A stretch of DNA of 64,000 bases, from positions 1 to 64,000 of the forward strand of contig JAKOMT010000006.1 in NCBI GenBank assembly GCA_022241475.1. Reading direction: 5' to 3'. The translations under genes were made by a program, and so were the position numbers. This DNA comes from Microvirga sp. (GTDB lineage Bacteria; Pseudomonadota; Alphaproteobacteria; Rhizobiales; Beijerinckiaceae). Of this stretch, positions 56,073 to 64,000 are shown piece by piece (position 1 is the stretch's first letter; the number at the start of each line of letters is the position of its first letter). The notes below the pieces were generated by a model that did no database searches, was not told where the DNA came from, and was given only the letters and a program-made list of their open reading frames with translations.

Positions 56073-56081
56073 TCGCGTCGT

Positions 56082-57281
56082 TCAGACCGCGCGTCTGTCG
56101 ATGACGACCGGCGCGTTCTCGTCCGGATCGACCGGGGACGTATCACGGGCGCGGCGATCCTGCGCGCCGATGAGGCGCGCCATTTTGCGCAGGTCCGTCG
56201 GCGTCAGTTGCAGGGCGGAATCGACCCACAGCGTCACGATGTCGAGCAGTTCCGAATAGGGCAGGGGCGCCGTCTTGCGCAGAGCCGCGTGCATGGCGAC
56301 GGTCGCGTTGCGACGCCGGCGGTCGCGCCGCGCGAAGTCGCGCACCGCGTCCTCGCCCGCGCCCGGTTCGGCGAGTTCGTGCACGAGCCCCATGGCGTGC
56401 AGCTCTTCGGCGTCAAAGACGCGTCCGTCCATGATGATCTGATGCGCGCGCGCCCCTCCGAGCTTGCGCGCGAGCAGGCTGTAGGCGCCCATGCCGGGGA
56501 ACAGATTGAAGAGCACTTCCGGGAAGCCGAACTTGACGCCCTTCTCGGCGACGATGACGTCGCAGGACAGGGCCGCCTCGAATCCGCCGCCCAGCGCGTC
56601 GCCCTGCACGAGGCCGATCGTCGTGATCGGGAGGTCGTGATTGATGTAGTTGGCGTAGACCACGTCGATGCACATGGTCGCGTAGGCGAGCAAGCCCTCG
56701 CGGTCGCCGTCGCGGATCAGCCGGGCGAAGAGGGAGAGGTCGCCGCCGAGGTTGAACACGCCCTCGAAACGCGAGGACAGGACCCAATAGTCGAACGGCC
56801 GCGTCGGGTAGGCGGCGAAGAGATCGCGCAGGGAGTGCTGCATCTGCGAGATGCCGCGCAAGAGGCCCGGCGTGTAGCTCGGCCGCTCGAAGGGGTTCAT
56901 CCGGCACCAGTAGAGGCCCGTTTCGGGCTCGAGCGAAACGTCGAGTTCCTCGAAGCGGTCGAGCGCGACCAGCTCGTGCGGCGCCAGGGCGGGCGGCGCG
57001 ACGGCGGTTTTCGATCGTCCGGCGGCGATATCGAGCGCGTCGAGAGGGCGCAGCCTCTGCTGCGCCAGACCGGGCAGGACGCCGCGCGGCGCGCGGCCCG
57101 TCAGCGTCTCGCGACGCCCGCCGGCGGCGGGGCGCGGAGCGACGGGATCAAACAGCATGACGTCCCGGGGCGCTTCGCCCGGATTCGTCTGGGGAGACGC
57201 TTTTGAGCTCCGCTCGGAGGCCGACGTCGGAAAACGATCGGCGGGAAACGACCCGTCCCCCGATGAACGATTGAAACTCAT
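56082..57281 (-). CDS. rpfF: RpfF-family crotonase, putative DSF (diffusible signal factor) synthase
   Basis: 399 residues from the ATG at 57281 (MSFNRSSGDG), with AGGG about 8 nt upstream; the longer open frame begins in non-conserved, AT-rich DNA. The crotonase core (about 110-375) closely resembles Xanthomonas RpfF: VFNLGGDLSLFARLIR, VQGDALGGGFEAALSCD and PEVLFNLFPGMGAYSLL. The two catalytic glutamates are present (Glu235 in GGGFE, Glu255 in FPE) exactly 20 residues apart, as in RpfF Glu141/Glu161. RpfF dehydrates 3-hydroxyacyl-ACP to the cis-2 acid and releases it by thioesterase action. The ~110-residue N-terminal extension (Ser/Pro/Arg-rich) is not in Xanthomonas RpfF. Convergent with rpfC. 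Confidence 0.9.
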   Translation of the reverse strand: MSFNRSSGDGSFPADRFPTSASERSSKASPQTNPGEAPRDVMLFDPVAPRPAAGGRRETLTGRAPRGVLPGLAQQRLRPLDALDIAAGRSKTAVAPPALAPHELVALDRFEELDVSLEPETGLYWCRMNPFERPSYTPGLLRGISQMQHSLRDLFAAYPTRPFDYWVLSSRFEGVFNLGGDLSLFARLIRDGDREGLLAYATMCIDVVYANYINHDLPITTIGLVQGDALGGGFEAALSCDVIVAEKGVKFGFPEVLFNLFPGMGAYSLLARKLGGARAHQIIMDGRVFDAEELHAMGLVHELAEPGAGEDAVRDFARRDRRRRNATVAMHAALRKTAPLPYSELLDIVTLWVDSALQLTPTDLRKMARLIGAQDRRARDTSPVDPDENAPVVIDRRAV

Positions 57282-57650
57282 GACTTCGCCCTGATCTCCG
57301 CAAGGCCCGCCAACACGAGCCTCAGCCGTCCGCCGGGAACCACTATCGCGCGCAGCGATTGTGAATGAAACGCCTAAAACGAGCTCGACCTCGTAAATCA
57401 ATTCTTAACGTTAATATCCGTCAACCATGTTTGAAAAACGACCTTAAATTTCATTTTCCAAGATTTCTGCGGATAATAAGTTATCATAAGTTGTGCGCCG
57501 TCGTAATCGCACTTTTTTCGACGAGCCGTCGCTTCGTCCCGCTTGAAACGCGGCGGACTCGCGCGCTCACTGCGGCGCGCTCGGCGCATTGGCCCGGTTT
57601 GCATCCTGAAATTGCGCGCGCGACGGATGCTCGCGCTGCGGCGGCCGCGT
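57282..57650. promoter_or_regulatory. AT-rich upstream region of rpfF
   Basis: 369 bp between the thioesterase gene end and the rpfF start. The part 57380-57500 is strongly AT-rich and probably contains the rpfF promoter. It has a GATAA-TAAG-TTATC inverted repeat (57472-57485) and a direct repeat of ATAAGTT (57476-57482 and 57486-57492). No gene seen. Confidence 0.45.
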
Positions 57651-58100
57651 CTATCGCCGAAGCGGCTCCAATGCGACCCGGATGGGGTCCGGAATCGGGG
57701 CTGGCCGCCCCTCCGAGCGCTCGACATAGACATGGACGAACCGCCCCTGCGCCGCCGCGAGCGCGCCGCCCTCGCGGAAGATCCCGACGGCGTAGGTCAC
57801 GGACGAGCGCCCGAGCCGCGACACGGCGAGGCCGACCTCGAGCCTTTCGGGAAAGGCGACCGGCTCGAAGTAGACGCAGCCCGTCTCCGCGACGAGGCCC
57901 ACGACTGACGATCCCGTGAGATCCAGTAGCCCCTGTTCGACGAGAAACGCGTTCACCGCCGTGTCGAAATAGGAGTAGTAGACGACGTTGTTCACGTGGC
58001 CGTAGACGTCGTTGTCCATCCAGCGCGTCGGCATGGGCCGCCACAGCGCGAAGGCGTCGCGGGACTGGCGGACGGGGCGCCCGGATTCAGAACCTCCCAT
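57651..58100 (-). CDS. Hotdog-fold acyl-CoA thioesterase (4HBT/YbgC-like)
   Basis: 149 residues from the ATG at 58100, with AGGAGG 5 nt upstream (a GTG one codon earlier sits inside the spacer). Seen: TRWMDNDVYGHVNNVVYYSYFD, the active-site Asp/His pattern of 4-hydroxybenzoyl-CoA thioesterase-like hotdog proteins, and a C-terminal FVHVYVERSEGRPAPIP. These enzymes hydrolyse acyl-CoA or acyl-ACP thioesters. It follows the alcohol dehydrogenase gene by 10 bp on the same strand (an operon) and lies upstream of rpfF, so a link to fatty-acid-derived signalling is possible but unproven. Confidence 0.9.
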   Translation of the reverse strand: MGGSESGRPVRQSRDAFALWRPMPTRWMDNDVYGHVNNVVYYSYFDTAVNAFLVEQGLLDLTGSSVVGLVAETGCVYFEPVAFPERLEVGLAVSRLGRSSVTYAVGIFREGGALAAAQGRFVHVYVERSEGRPAPIPDPIRVALEPLRR

Positions 58101-58110
58101 CACGGCCTCC

Positions 58111-59256
58111 TCACCACGCTGCTTCGTAGATCGCCAGCGCGTCCGCGCGCGAGACGGGACGGGGATTGTTCACGAGAAGCCGCGTCTGTTTCATCGCGTC
58201 GTCGGCGAGCAGCGGCAGGCTTTCGCGCGGCACGTCGAGATCACGCAGGCGCGGCGCGAGGCCGATGGCGCGCGACAGCGCCGCGAGCGCGTCGATCAGA
58301 GCTTCCGGATCGCGCGTCCCGGCGAGGTCCGGGACGACGTCGGCCGCGATCTCGCAATAGGCGACGCCGCAGACCGGCGCGTTGAAGCGCATGACGTGGG
58401 TCAGGACGAGCGCGTTCGAGAGGCCGTGGGGTATGCCGAAATGGCCGCCGAGCGGATAGGCGAGCGCGTGGACCGCCGCGACGGGAGAATTGGCGAAGGC
58501 CTGCCCCGCCAGCATCGAGCCGAGCAACATGTCGGATCGAGCCCGCATGTCGCAGCCGTTCATGACCGCGCCCCTGATCGAGCCTCCGAGAAGCCGAAGC
58601 GCCTCTCGCGCCAGCGCGCGCGAGACCGGATTGTTGGCCGGGCTCGCCGAAGTGTAGGCCTCGATGGCGTGGACCATGGCGTCGACCCCCGTCGCCGCCG
58701 TCACTTCCGGGGGCAGGCCGCGCGTCAATTCCGGGTCGAGCAGGGCGAAATCAGGCAGGATCACCGGCGAAACGACGCCCTTCTTCTCGTGCGCGCCGGT
58801 CGTCACGATGGAGATCGGCGTGACTTCGGATCCCGTTCCCGCCGTCGTCGGGACGAGCGCGAGGGGAAGACGCGGCCCCTTTGCGAGGCCGACGCCGTAG
58901 ATATCGGCGAGGCTCTCCCCGCCGCCGGCGAGCAGCGCCGCCAGTTTCGCCACGTCGAGCGACGAGCCGCCGCCGATGCCGACGACGCCCGTCGCGCCGA
59001 AATCGAGCGCCGCGTCGCGCGCCGCCAGGACGACGCTTTCCGGCGGGTCGGCGAGGACGCCGTCGAAGATCCGGGCGACCGTTCCCGCCTGCTCCAGCGC
59101 CGCCACCGCGCGCCCCGCGATCCCCGCCCCGACGAGGCCGCGATCCGTGACCAGGAGGGCGCGCGGTCCCAGCCGGCTCGCGATCTCGGCGAGCCGCGCG
59201 AGCGCTCCGGGACCGAAGAACAGGGTCGGCGTCGTGGCGAACGTGAAGGGGCGCAT
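58111..59256 (-). CDS. Iron-containing alcohol dehydrogenase family protein
   Basis: 381 residues. Group III alcohol dehydrogenase fold: N-terminal Rossmann-type NAD site with VVGIGGGSSLDVAKLAA, then LVPTTAGTGSEVTPISI, and the iron ligands Asp in GVDAMVHAIEAYTS plus His residues in HALAYPLGGHFGIPHGLSNAL. These enzymes oxidise or reduce alcohols, aldehydes or maleylacetate. Substrate unknown. It is the first gene of a two-gene unit with the hotdog thioesterase and is divergent from the SCO-protein gene. Confidence 0.92.
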   Translation of the reverse strand: MRPFTFATTPTLFFGPGALARLAEIASRLGPRALLVTDRGLVGAGIAGRAVAALEQAGTVARIFDGVLADPPESVVLAARDAALDFGATGVVGIGGGSSLDVAKLAALLAGGGESLADIYGVGLAKGPRLPLALVPTTAGTGSEVTPISIVTTGAHEKKGVVSPVILPDFALLDPELTRGLPPEVTAATGVDAMVHAIEAYTSASPANNPVSRALAREALRLLGGSIRGAVMNGCDMRARSDMLLGSMLAGQAFANSPVAAVHALAYPLGGHFGIPHGLSNALVLTHVMRFNAPVCGVAYCEIAADVVPDLAGTRDPEALIDALAALSRAIGLAPRLRDLDVPRESLPLLADDAMKQTRLLVNNPRPVSRADALAIYEAAW

Positions 59257-59440
59257 GCGGCTGGTCCGGGCTCACTCGTTGCGTTTCCCGCCAGAGGGTG
59301 CCGCCTCGTCGTCTCGCACGCAAGTCGCGGACGCCCGGACCGGCGTCGCAGGGCCGCATTCCCCCCGCGCGGCGATCCGCGTATTGCATAGCCGGCCCGG
59401 GGCGGGTACCCCACGGACGGATATCAGGAGCGGTGACGAG

Positions 59441-60034
59441 ATGACCGAACGCGCGCGCAAGATCGCAATCCCCCTGGCCGCATTTCTCTTCGGCCTCGTG
59501 GCGCTCGGCGTCGCCGTGGTGTTGACGCTCGGTCCCGGCGGCCGCAGCGTCGCCCCGTCGTCCGTCGGCGGCCCCTTCGCCCTCGTCGATCACGACGGTC
59601 GGGCGGTCACGCACGAGACCTATCTCGGCCAGCCGCACCTCATCTTCTTCGGCTTCACGCATTGCCCCGACGTCTGCCCGACGAAGCTCTTCGAGATTTC
59701 GCAGATCCTCGAAGCGGCGGCGGAGCAGGGCCGGGATATGCGCGCGCTCTTCGTCACGGTCGATCCGCGGCGCGACACGCCCGAGATCATGAAGAGCTAC
59801 GTGTCGAGCTTCGACGACCGGATCGTCGGCCTGACGGGCACGCAGGAGCAGATCGACGAGGTGGTTCGCGCCTATCGCGCCTACAAGCGCGAATCGCCGC
59901 TCGAGGACGGCGACTACACGATGGACCATACGGCGATCGTCTACATCATGGATGCGCAGGGACGCTTCGTCACGGCGCTCGACACGACGCGCGAGCCGAC
60001 GGAAGCAGCGCGCGAATTGCTGCGCCAGATCTGA
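59441..60034 (+). CDS. SCO family protein (copper chaperone for cytochrome c oxidase)
   Basis: 197 residues from the ATG at 59441 (MTERARKIAIPL), with AGGAG about 10 nt upstream; the longer frame reads through non-coding DNA. A single N-terminal membrane anchor (LAAFLFGLVALGVAVVLTL) is followed by a periplasmic thioredoxin-like domain with the Cu-binding THCPDVCP motif (Cys75, Cys79) and the distal His in DYTMDHTAIVY. It helps assemble the CuA centre of cytochrome oxidase. No oxidase genes are adjacent. Confidence 0.93.
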   Translation: MTERARKIAIPLAAFLFGLVALGVAVVLTLGPGGRSVAPSSVGGPFALVDHDGRAVTHETYLGQPHLIFFGFTHCPDVCPTKLFEISQILEAAAEQGRDMRALFVTVDPRRDTPEIMKSYVSSFDDRIVGLTGTQEQIDEVVRAYRAYKRESPLEDGDYTMDHTAIVYIMDAQGRFVTALDTTREPTEAARELLRQI

Positions 60035-60040
60035 GCGGGC

Positions 60041-61939
60041 TCAGCGCCGTCGGCGGCGGCGCGAGAGCCCGTGCTCGGTCTTGTTCCAGTGGTTGGGCGC
60101 GCGCGCCAGCTCGTACAGACCGCCCCAGGCCGCGCGGCTGACGAGCAGGTAGTAGACCGGCATCGCCGGCAGCCAGAGCAGCAGCGAGAACCAGCGCCTG
60201 CGCCATAATCCGAGCGCCAGCGGCGCCGTCATCGAGACGAAACCGGCCGCGAAGGTGACGGCGCCGATCGCCGCGGCGGCCACGGCCAGCGGACGCGCGC
60301 CGTCGGGCATGGCGGAGAAAAAGCCGAGCCATGGCGGCACGACGCCGATCGCCGCGCAGGCGGCGGTCGCGCCCGCCAGCAGCGCGAGCGCGAGGAAGGC
60401 CGGATAGAGCATAGCCGCGAGCGCCGTCCCCAGCGTTCCCGCGACGGCGCTCGCGAAGCCCGTCGCGCCGAGCGCCCGAAAGGCCCGCCACGGCCGGCGC
60501 GAATGCGTGATCGCGGTCTGCATGAAGCCCTTCATCCAGCGTCGGCGCTGGGCGGCCCAGGCGGCGTAGCGCGCCGGCGCCTCCTCCCAGGTGGTCGAGG
60601 GGAGGTCGCGCACGCCATAGCCGCACAGCGCGAGGCGCAGGCCGAGATCCGCGTCTTCGGTGACGTTCCACGCGTCCCAGCCGCAGATCGCCCTGAGCGT
60701 GTCCGTGCGGAAGTGATTGGAGGTGCCGCCCAGCATGATCGGCAGGCCGAGCCGCGCCAGACCCGGATTGACCACGTCGAACAGGGCGGCGTATTCGATC
60801 GCGAAGCAGCGCGGCAGGAAGCCGTCGTCGATATTGTCGATCGCGAGACGCGCCTGCAGGCACGCGACCTCGGGCGCGGCCCGAGCGAAGGCGTCGACGG
60901 CGAGGCGCAACTGATCTTCCTCGGGCGCGTCCTCGGCGTCATAGACGACGAGATACTCGCCGCGCGCCAAAGCCAGAGCCATGTTGAGCGCGCGCGGCTT
61001 GGTGCGGGGAGCGCCCGGCGGCGCGACGATGATCTCGCAGGCGCGATCGCCGGCCGCCCGCGCGAGCGCGTCGCGCGTCCCCTCGTCGCCCTCCTCGACC
61101 ACGAATTTCAGATCGACGAGCGCCTTCGGATAATCGATCAGGTCGAGCGCGGCGACCAGCGCCCCCGCAACGGCCTCCTCCCGGTAGAGGGCGACGACGA
61201 TCGTGTAGACCGGCAATTCGTCGTCTCGCCGTCGCCGCGCGCGCGGTTCGGGCGAAACGCGCGCCCGCTCCAGGCAGGCGGCGATGCGCAGATTGGCGAG
61301 GATGAGGAAGAGAATGCAAAGAGCGCCCGTCGCCAGCACGAAGCCCAGCCACGGCGATGCTGCGGCGAGGAGCCCCGCCGCGACCGCGGATCCCACAAGC
61401 GCGCGCTGCTGCGTCAGCGCCGGCCCGCCCTTGAAGGACAGGCTCGGATCGGCGTCGGGCAGAGCGTTCGCCGCATCGTCGGCGATCAGGTCGGGCCTTG
61501 CGGCGAAAACGGCCTTGCGCAAGGCTTCCGGCGCGGTGATCGAAAAGCCCTCTGGCGCCGCGCGCATAGCGAGAAGTCGTGCGATCGCGGCTGGATCGGG
61601 CGCGCTCACGAAGCGCGAGGGCCCGGCCTCATCGGCCAGTGGCGCGACGCCCGCGAGAATGGCGTCGGGATATTCCGCATTCGCCGCGAGCACGGGGCGG
61701 GCGAGATAGGGAGCGCCGAGATGGCTCGCCAGCGCCCGGTAGTAACTTTCCGCATCGAGAAGCCCGTCGGCCATGAGGCATGCGGCGGGATCGACGCCCG
61801 CGAGGCGCGCCCGGCGCGTCGCCTCGCGCAGCGTCGCGGGCGCGACGCCGTGTTCGGCGAGGAACGCGATCGTGGCGGGCGCGGGATCGCGTGCGGTCGG
61901 AGCGTGACGCGCGGGGGCGCCTTGACCCTGATGCGTCAC
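60041..61939 (-). CDS. Membrane-bound family 2 glycosyltransferase with N-terminal MshEN-like domain
   Basis: 632 residues from a GTG start at 61939, with AAAGGGG 10 nt upstream. The N-terminal ~180 residues include LLDAESYYRALASHLGAPYL, which resembles the MshEN domain (known to bind c-di-GMP in some proteins), although the usual RLG motif is not clear. After two membrane segments comes a GT2 domain with VYDAEDAPEEDQL (DxD), TEDADLGLRL and the QRRRWMKG (QxxRW) motif, followed by more membrane segments. This is the layout of processive beta-glycan synthases such as NfrB-like proteins. Convergent with the SCO gene. Confidence 0.87.
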   Translation of the reverse strand: MTHQGQGAPARHAPTARDPAPATIAFLAEHGVAPATLREATRRARLAGVDPAACLMADGLLDAESYYRALASHLGAPYLARPVLAANAEYPDAILAGVAPLADEAGPSRFVSAPDPAAIARLLAMRAAPEGFSITAPEALRKAVFAARPDLIADDAANALPDADPSLSFKGGPALTQQRALVGSAVAAGLLAAASPWLGFVLATGALCILFLILANLRIAACLERARVSPEPRARRRRDDELPVYTIVVALYREEAVAGALVAALDLIDYPKALVDLKFVVEEGDEGTRDALARAAGDRACEIIVAPPGAPRTKPRALNMALALARGEYLVVYDAEDAPEEDQLRLAVDAFARAAPEVACLQARLAIDNIDDGFLPRCFAIEYAALFDVVNPGLARLGLPIMLGGTSNHFRTDTLRAICGWDAWNVTEDADLGLRLALCGYGVRDLPSTTWEEAPARYAAWAAQRRRWMKGFMQTAITHSRRPWRAFRALGATGFASAVAGTLGTALAAMLYPAFLALALLAGATAACAAIGVVPPWLGFFSAMPDGARPLAVAAAAIGAVTFAAGFVSMTAPLALGLWRRRWFSLLLWLPAMPVYYLLVSRAAWGGLYELARAPNHWNKTEHGLSRRRRRR

Positions 61940-61987
61940 GGGCGTTAACCCCTTTGTGAGGAAGCCTTCGAGGCGGGCGGGAGCATA

Positions 61988-62881
61988 TTGTCAGTCTGCA
62001 TTCTTAAGTCAGAGTCAAGACGATATTGCAATTTCGTGTTGCTTTTGCTCGCGATGGTTGCGGGCGTTTGTCTTCTCGCGCTCGGGGGCGAAGCGCGGGC
62101 CCAGGGGGAAGACGCGACCGCCGGCATCCCGAGCTTCTGGGATCCGCGCGCCCGGGTGGAGCCTGCCGAGGCTCCCGGCGGCCGCGCCCTTCGGGTGATG
62201 ACGGCCGACGATTTCCCGCCCCTGCATTTCGGCGGCCCCGACGCCGTCCCGACGGGTTTCTCGGTGGAGCTGGCGCGGCTCGCCTGCGAGCGGCTGCGCA
62301 TCGCCTGCACCATCCAGGTCCGGCCCTTCGGCTCCCTGCTCGGGGCGCTGGACGACGGCGAGGGCGACGTCGTGGCGGCGGCGTTCCCGATCACGGCGGA
62401 ACTTCAGGACCGCTTCGCCGTCACCCAGCCCTATTTCCGCTTTCCCGCCCGCTTCGTCGCGCGCGCCGGCGAGGCCCCGGCGAGGATCGACGCGGAATCG
62501 CTGGCGTTGCGGCGCGTCGCGGTGGTCGCGGGTTCGGCGCACGAAGCCTTCCTCGACGCGTATTTCCCCTCAGCCGCGTTGTCGCGCGCGGCCAACCTGT
62601 TCCTCGCCCAGGGCGAGCTTCAGCGCGGCGAGGTCGATCTCGTCTTCGGCGATGGGTTGACCCTCGCGCTCTGGATCGGCGGGCGCTCCTCGCAGGATTG
62701 CTGCGCCTTCGCCGGCGGGCCCTATCTCGACGAGCGCTATTTCGGGGAGGGGATCGGCTTCGTCATGCGCGCGCAGGACGAACAACTGCGCCGCGCCTTC
62801 GACTATGCGCTCCAGCGCATCTGGGAGGAGGGCGAGTACTCCGAGACATGGCTCACCTTCTTCCCCGTCAGCCCGTTCTGA
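61988..62881 (+). CDS. Periplasmic amino-acid-type solute-binding protein (SBP_bac_3)
   Basis: 297 residues starting at a TTG (61988), with GGGAG 4-5 nt upstream; an ATG 66 bp later is an alternative. The N-terminus has a signal peptide (hydrophobic FVLLLLAMVAGVCLLALGG, cleavage after ARA). Family 3 features: RALRVMTADDFPPLHF, GFSVELARLACERLRI (the 'G-[FY]-x-[IV]-[DE]-[LI]' signature), and the terminal IWEEGEYSETWLTFFP. It has no transporter genes next to it, so it may be an orphan receptor or signal-transduction binding protein. Divergent from the glycosyltransferase gene, 48 bp apart. Confidence 0.85.
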   Translation: MSVCILKSESRRYCNFVLLLLAMVAGVCLLALGGEARAQGEDATAGIPSFWDPRARVEPAEAPGGRALRVMTADDFPPLHFGGPDAVPTGFSVELARLACERLRIACTIQVRPFGSLLGALDDGEGDVVAAAFPITAELQDRFAVTQPYFRFPARFVARAGEAPARIDAESLALRRVAVVAGSAHEAFLDAYFPSAALSRAANLFLAQGELQRGEVDLVFGDGLTLALWIGGRSSQDCCAFAGGPYLDERYFGEGIGFVMRAQDEQLRRAFDYALQRIWEEGEYSETWLTFFPVSPF

Positions 62882-62990
62882 GTTGACGCATGGGGCGAGA
62901 CGGCGCAAAAGCGGCGCGAGACAAGGCGTGCGCGCCCGGTCTTCCCCCTTTCGCCGCCCCTTAAGCCAGCTCTGATTGACGAGTGATCCG

Positions 62991-64000
62991 ATGTTCGACC
63001 CGGAAGTCCTGCGCGCCGCAGCCGCCTGGCCCTTCGAGGAGGCGCGGAAACTCGTCGCGAGGCTCGAGCGCACGGGCAAGGGCGAGGCGCTGTTCGAGAC
63101 GGGCTACGGCCCGTCGGGCCTGCCGCATATCGGCACGTTCGGCGAGGTCGCCCGCACCACGATGGTGCGCCACGCCTTCCGCGCGCTGACCGACGACAAG
63201 ATTCCGACCCGCCTGATCGCCTTCTCCGACGACATGGACGGCCTGCGCAAGGCGCCCGACAACGTGCCGAACCGCGAGCTGCTCGAAGGCCACATCGGCC
63301 AGCCGCTGACTCGCGTGCCCGATCCGTTCGGCACGCACGAATCCTTCGGCCACCACAACAACGCCCGCCTGCGCGCCTTCCTCGACGATTTCGGCTTCGA
63401 GTACGATTTCCGCTCGGCGACGGATTGCTACCGTTCGGGCCAGTTCGACGAGACGCTGCTGCGCATGCTGGAGCGCTACGACGCGGTGATGGCGGTGATG
63501 CTGCCGTCCCTGCGCGAGGAGCGCCGGCAGACCTATTCGCCCTTCCTGCCGCTGCATCCGACGACCGGCGAGGTGATGCAGGTCCCGGTCGAGGAGCGCA
63601 TTCTCGCGAGGGGCTCCATCGTCTGGCGCGATCCCGTCAGCGGCGAGCGTTTCGAGACCCCGGTGACCGGCGGCCATTGCAAGCTGCAATGGAAGCCCGA
63701 CTGGGCGATGCGCTGGGCGGCGCTCGGCGTCGATTACGAGATGGCCGGCAAGGACCTGATCGATTCCGTCAAGCTTTCGGGCCGGATCGCGCAGGCGATC
63801 GGCGCAGAGCCGCCGGAGGGCTTCAACTACGAGCTCTTTCTCGACGACAAGGGCCAGAAGATCTCCAAGTCGAAGGGCAACGGCCTGACGATCGAGGACT
63901 GGCTGACTTACGGCTCGCGCGAGAGCCTCGCCCTTTTCATGTACAACAAGCCGCGCGAGGCCAAGCGCCTGCATTTCGACGTCATCCCGCGCCACGTCGA
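62991..64000 (+). CDS. lysK: Lysine--tRNA ligase, class I (3' end beyond the window)
   Basis: 336 codons are in the window. This is the class I (archaeal-type) lysyl-tRNA synthetase found in alphaproteobacteria, not the class II LysS. Seen: [22 protein letters not shown] with the HIGH-equivalent [21 protein letters not shown], and the KMSKS-equivalent [10 protein letters not shown] near the right edge. Charges tRNA-Lys. ATG at 62991; upstream sequence GAGTGATCCG. No class II enzyme is visible in this window. Confidence 0.96.
   Translation, partial: MFDPEVLRAAAAWPFEEARKLVARLERTGKGEALFETGYGPSGLPHIGTFGEVARTTMVRHAFRALTDDKIPTRLIAFSDDMDGLRKAPDNVPNRELLEGHIGQPLTRVPDPFGTHESFGHHNNARLRAFLDDFGFEYDFRSATDCYRSGQFDETLLRMLERYDAVMAVMLPSLREERRQTYSPFLPLHPTTGEVMQVPVEERILARGSIVWRDPVSGERFETPVTGGHCKLQWKPDWAMRWAALGVDYEMAGKDLIDSVKLSGRIAQAIGAEPPEGFNYELFLDDKGQKISKSKGNGLTIEDWLTYGSRESLALFMYNKPREAKRLHFDVIPRHV

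Noticed and set aside
56082..57281. Ordinary enoyl-CoA hydratase of beta-oxidation
   Set aside because: The sequence surrounding both catalytic Glu residues (GGGFEAALSC, PEVLFNLFPGMGAYS) is characteristic of RpfF rather than of fatty-acid degradation enzymes, and its neighbour is RpfC-like.

Overview
High-GC DNA, about two thirds G+C by eye, with an alphaproteobacterial gene set. It has a class I lysyl-tRNA synthetase, a tkt-gap-pgk-aldolase cluster, an HWE-family histidine kinase, TTT-type and Dpp-type uptake systems and a 'host attachment' protein. I would place it in the Hyphomicrobiales (Rhizobiales), perhaps near Methylobacteriaceae or Salinarimonadaceae. The genus is not resolvable from sequence alone.

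Layout. (a) 1-15.4 kb looks like accessory catabolic and transport DNA. It holds the start of a polysaccharide deacetylase, a C45-type acyltransferase/amidase, a minus-strand operon (AhpD-like protein, dipeptide-type ABC permeases and ATPases, periplasmic binding protein), a nitroreductase, and a plus-strand operon (Old Yellow Enzyme homologue, two unusual metallo-beta-lactamase-fold proteins, TctC-TctB-TctA transporter). (b) A tRNA-Ser(CGA) gene at 15.8 kb separates this from more housekeeping-like DNA. (c) 16-34.6 kb: a ThDP enzyme, a HAD phosphatase, a degenerate EAL protein, RidA-like and heavy-metal-associated proteins, the sugar-phosphate cluster tkt-gap-pgk-fba, an HWE kinase, a DMT exporter, a MarR regulator, hisC-tyrC, a PaiB-like protein and ahcY. 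(d) 34.8-48 kb: two cyclic-di-GMP genes, alaS, a coiled-coil protein, a host-attachment protein, a dihydropyrimidinase with an ATC-hydrolase-like protein, GST, a pteridine-reductase-like SDR, pgeF and a LysR regulator. (e) 49.5-59.3 kb: signalling. A PAS-GGDEF protein is followed by an RpfG-like receiver fused to PAS-GGDEF-EAL, an RpfC-like hybrid kinase and, convergently, an RpfF-type DSF synthase; a thioesterase and an iron alcohol dehydrogenase lie beyond. (f) 59.4-64 kb: a SCO protein, a GT2 glycosyltransferase, a solute-binding protein and class I lysyl-tRNA synthetase, cut by the window end.

The most interesting element is the putative diffusible-signal-factor (DSF) quorum-sensing module at 51.3-57.3 kb. 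Synthase and sensor closely resemble RpfF and RpfC. The usual RpfG (receiver plus HD-GYP phosphodiesterase) is replaced by an RpfG-like receiver joined to PAS-GGDEF-EAL. The RpfF homologue keeps both catalytic glutamates with the canonical 20-residue spacing. Five GGDEF and/or EAL genes and a glycosyltransferase with a possible c-di-GMP-binding N-terminus in 64 kb suggest that c-di-GMP is the main output here.

Other structure: three unrelated 15-bp-period minisatellites, a perfect 16-bp tandem duplication that copies the rpfC ribosome-binding site, several perfect inverted repeats upstream of genes, and three clear hairpin terminators. No CRISPR array, insertion sequence, integrase, rRNA or phage gene was seen.
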